NCBI GenBank assembly: GCA_030765245.1 | Contig: JAVCCX010000440.1 | Span: 1 to 6,019, forward strand | DNA length: 6,019 nt | Source: Candidatus Zophobacter franzmannii | GTDB lineage: Bacteria; Cloacimonadota; Cloacimonadia; Cloacimonadales; JAFGVF01 | Direction of reading: 5' to 3' | Shown here: positions 5,523 through 6,019 of the stretch, piece by piece | Position numbering within the stretch: the stretch's first letter is position 1 | How the letters are laid out: every line of letters begins with the position of its first letter | Notes under the pieces: model-generated | Databases searched by the model: none | Seen by the model: the letters and a program-made list of their open reading frames with translations, nothing else | What the model was told of the DNA's origin: nothing | Program-made: the position numbers and the translations under genes

Positions 5523-6019
5523 ATGAAATACTTTATCTCATTTGACTTTGAAGGCATCGCAGGTGTTACCTTTTGGCGTGAAACCGAAGGTGATAAGCGT
5601 TATGAGAAGCTTGCAACAGAACAGTTATGTCAGTATATGAGAGGGATTAAAGAAGCAGATCCAGAGGCAGAGATTGTACTTTGTGACTCCCATAATGATG
5701 GGAACAATATTCATTGGGAGATGATGCCAAAGTTCGTCAAACTCGTAAGAGGTTATCCAAGGACATATTACATGATAGAGGGATTAGACAGTACATTTGA
5801 TAAGCTCATCCTGTTTGGCTACCACAGTCCAATAGGTGGGGGTGGAATGATGGATCATAGTTATTCGGCTTCCTCAATCTATGAAATGAAAGTTAATGGT
5901 CAGATTATGGATGAAGCATTGATAAATAGCTATCTCGCTTCTGAAATGGGAGTACCAACAGCCTGTTACTATGGAGATGACATAGGAGTCAAGTTTGCGA
6001 AAGAACACTTCCCTAATGC
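5523..6019 (+). CDS. M55-family D-aminopeptidase, DppA-like (3' end missing)
   Basis: The frame opens at ATG 5523 with AAGGAG at 5512-5517, 5 bases upstream, and runs off the window after 165 full codons; DppA proteins are about 270 residues. It has no signal peptide, so it should be cytosolic. M55 enzymes are zinc peptidases that release N-terminal D-amino acids such as D-Ala from short peptides, for example in recycling wall-derived peptides. All zinc ligands known from Bacillus subtilis DppA have counterparts: Asp8 and Glu10 in SFDFEGIAG, His57 in CDSHNDGNN, His101 in FGYHSP, and Glu131 in MDEALINSY. The catalytic His112 is in MMDHSYS. MIEGLDSTFDKLILFGYH is also typical of the family. It lies 149 bp downstream of the hydrolase gene in the same direction. 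It may have its own weak promoter (TTGAGG at 5476, CATTAT at 5499, 17-bp spacing) or be read from the sdpRI operon. Confidence 0.92.
   Translation, partial: MKYFISFDFEGIAGVTFWRETEGDKRYEKLATEQLCQYMRGIKEADPEAEIVLCDSHNDGNNIHWEMMPKFVKLVRGYPRTYYMIEGLDSTFDKLILFGYHSPIGGGGMMDHSYSASSIYEMKVNGQIMDEALINSYLASEMGVPTACYYGDDIGVKFAKEHFPN

Overview
The window is AT-rich bacterial DNA. Its genes are tightly spaced and have clear Shine-Dalgarno sites. The lipoprotein signal (lipobox ending in Cys) and secreted hydrolase fit a bacterium with a developed envelope. The species cannot be named from the sequence. Two intergenic segments resemble short dispersed repeats common in environmental, often diderm, genomes, so a metagenome-type or poorly studied phylum is likely, but this is inference.

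Left part (1-1640): the 3' three quarters of a class I/II PLP-dependent aminotransferase on the + strand runs convergently into a two-gene - strand unit. That unit is a 106-residue protein of unknown function followed 3 bp later by nucleoside diphosphate kinase (ndk). The convergent 3' ends are separated by a compact hairpin with a U-tract on the ndk side. A plausible sigma70-type promoter precedes the unknown gene.

Middle (1677-2910): a - strand aminoglycoside-phosphotransferase-like gene is broken. Its C-terminal 29 residues lie in a different frame behind a stop, and its N-terminus also lies in a different frame. Divergent from it is an intact gene for a small lipoprotein with an NTF2-like (DUF4440/SnoaL-type) domain.

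Right part (2911-5373): an intergenic region carries a 9-bp-periodic repeat, a TTGACA element and a strong palindromic operator candidate. It leads into a three-gene operon: an SdpR-type ArsR repressor, an SdpI-type multi-pass membrane protein starting immediately after the repressor's stop, and a secreted DUF3887-alpha/beta hydrolase overlapping sdpI by 4 bp. In Bacillus subtilis, SdpI is the immunity protein against the SdpC toxin and also captures SdpR at the membrane, relieving autorepression. No sdpABC toxin genes are visible here. The operon may therefore be a stand-alone envelope-stress or toxin-sensing immunity module with the hydrolase as an added effector.

Right edge (5374-6019): a gap with a direct repeat and a second dispersed-repeat-like segment precedes a 3'-truncated M55 (DppA-like) D-aminopeptidase gene that retains all expected zinc ligands.
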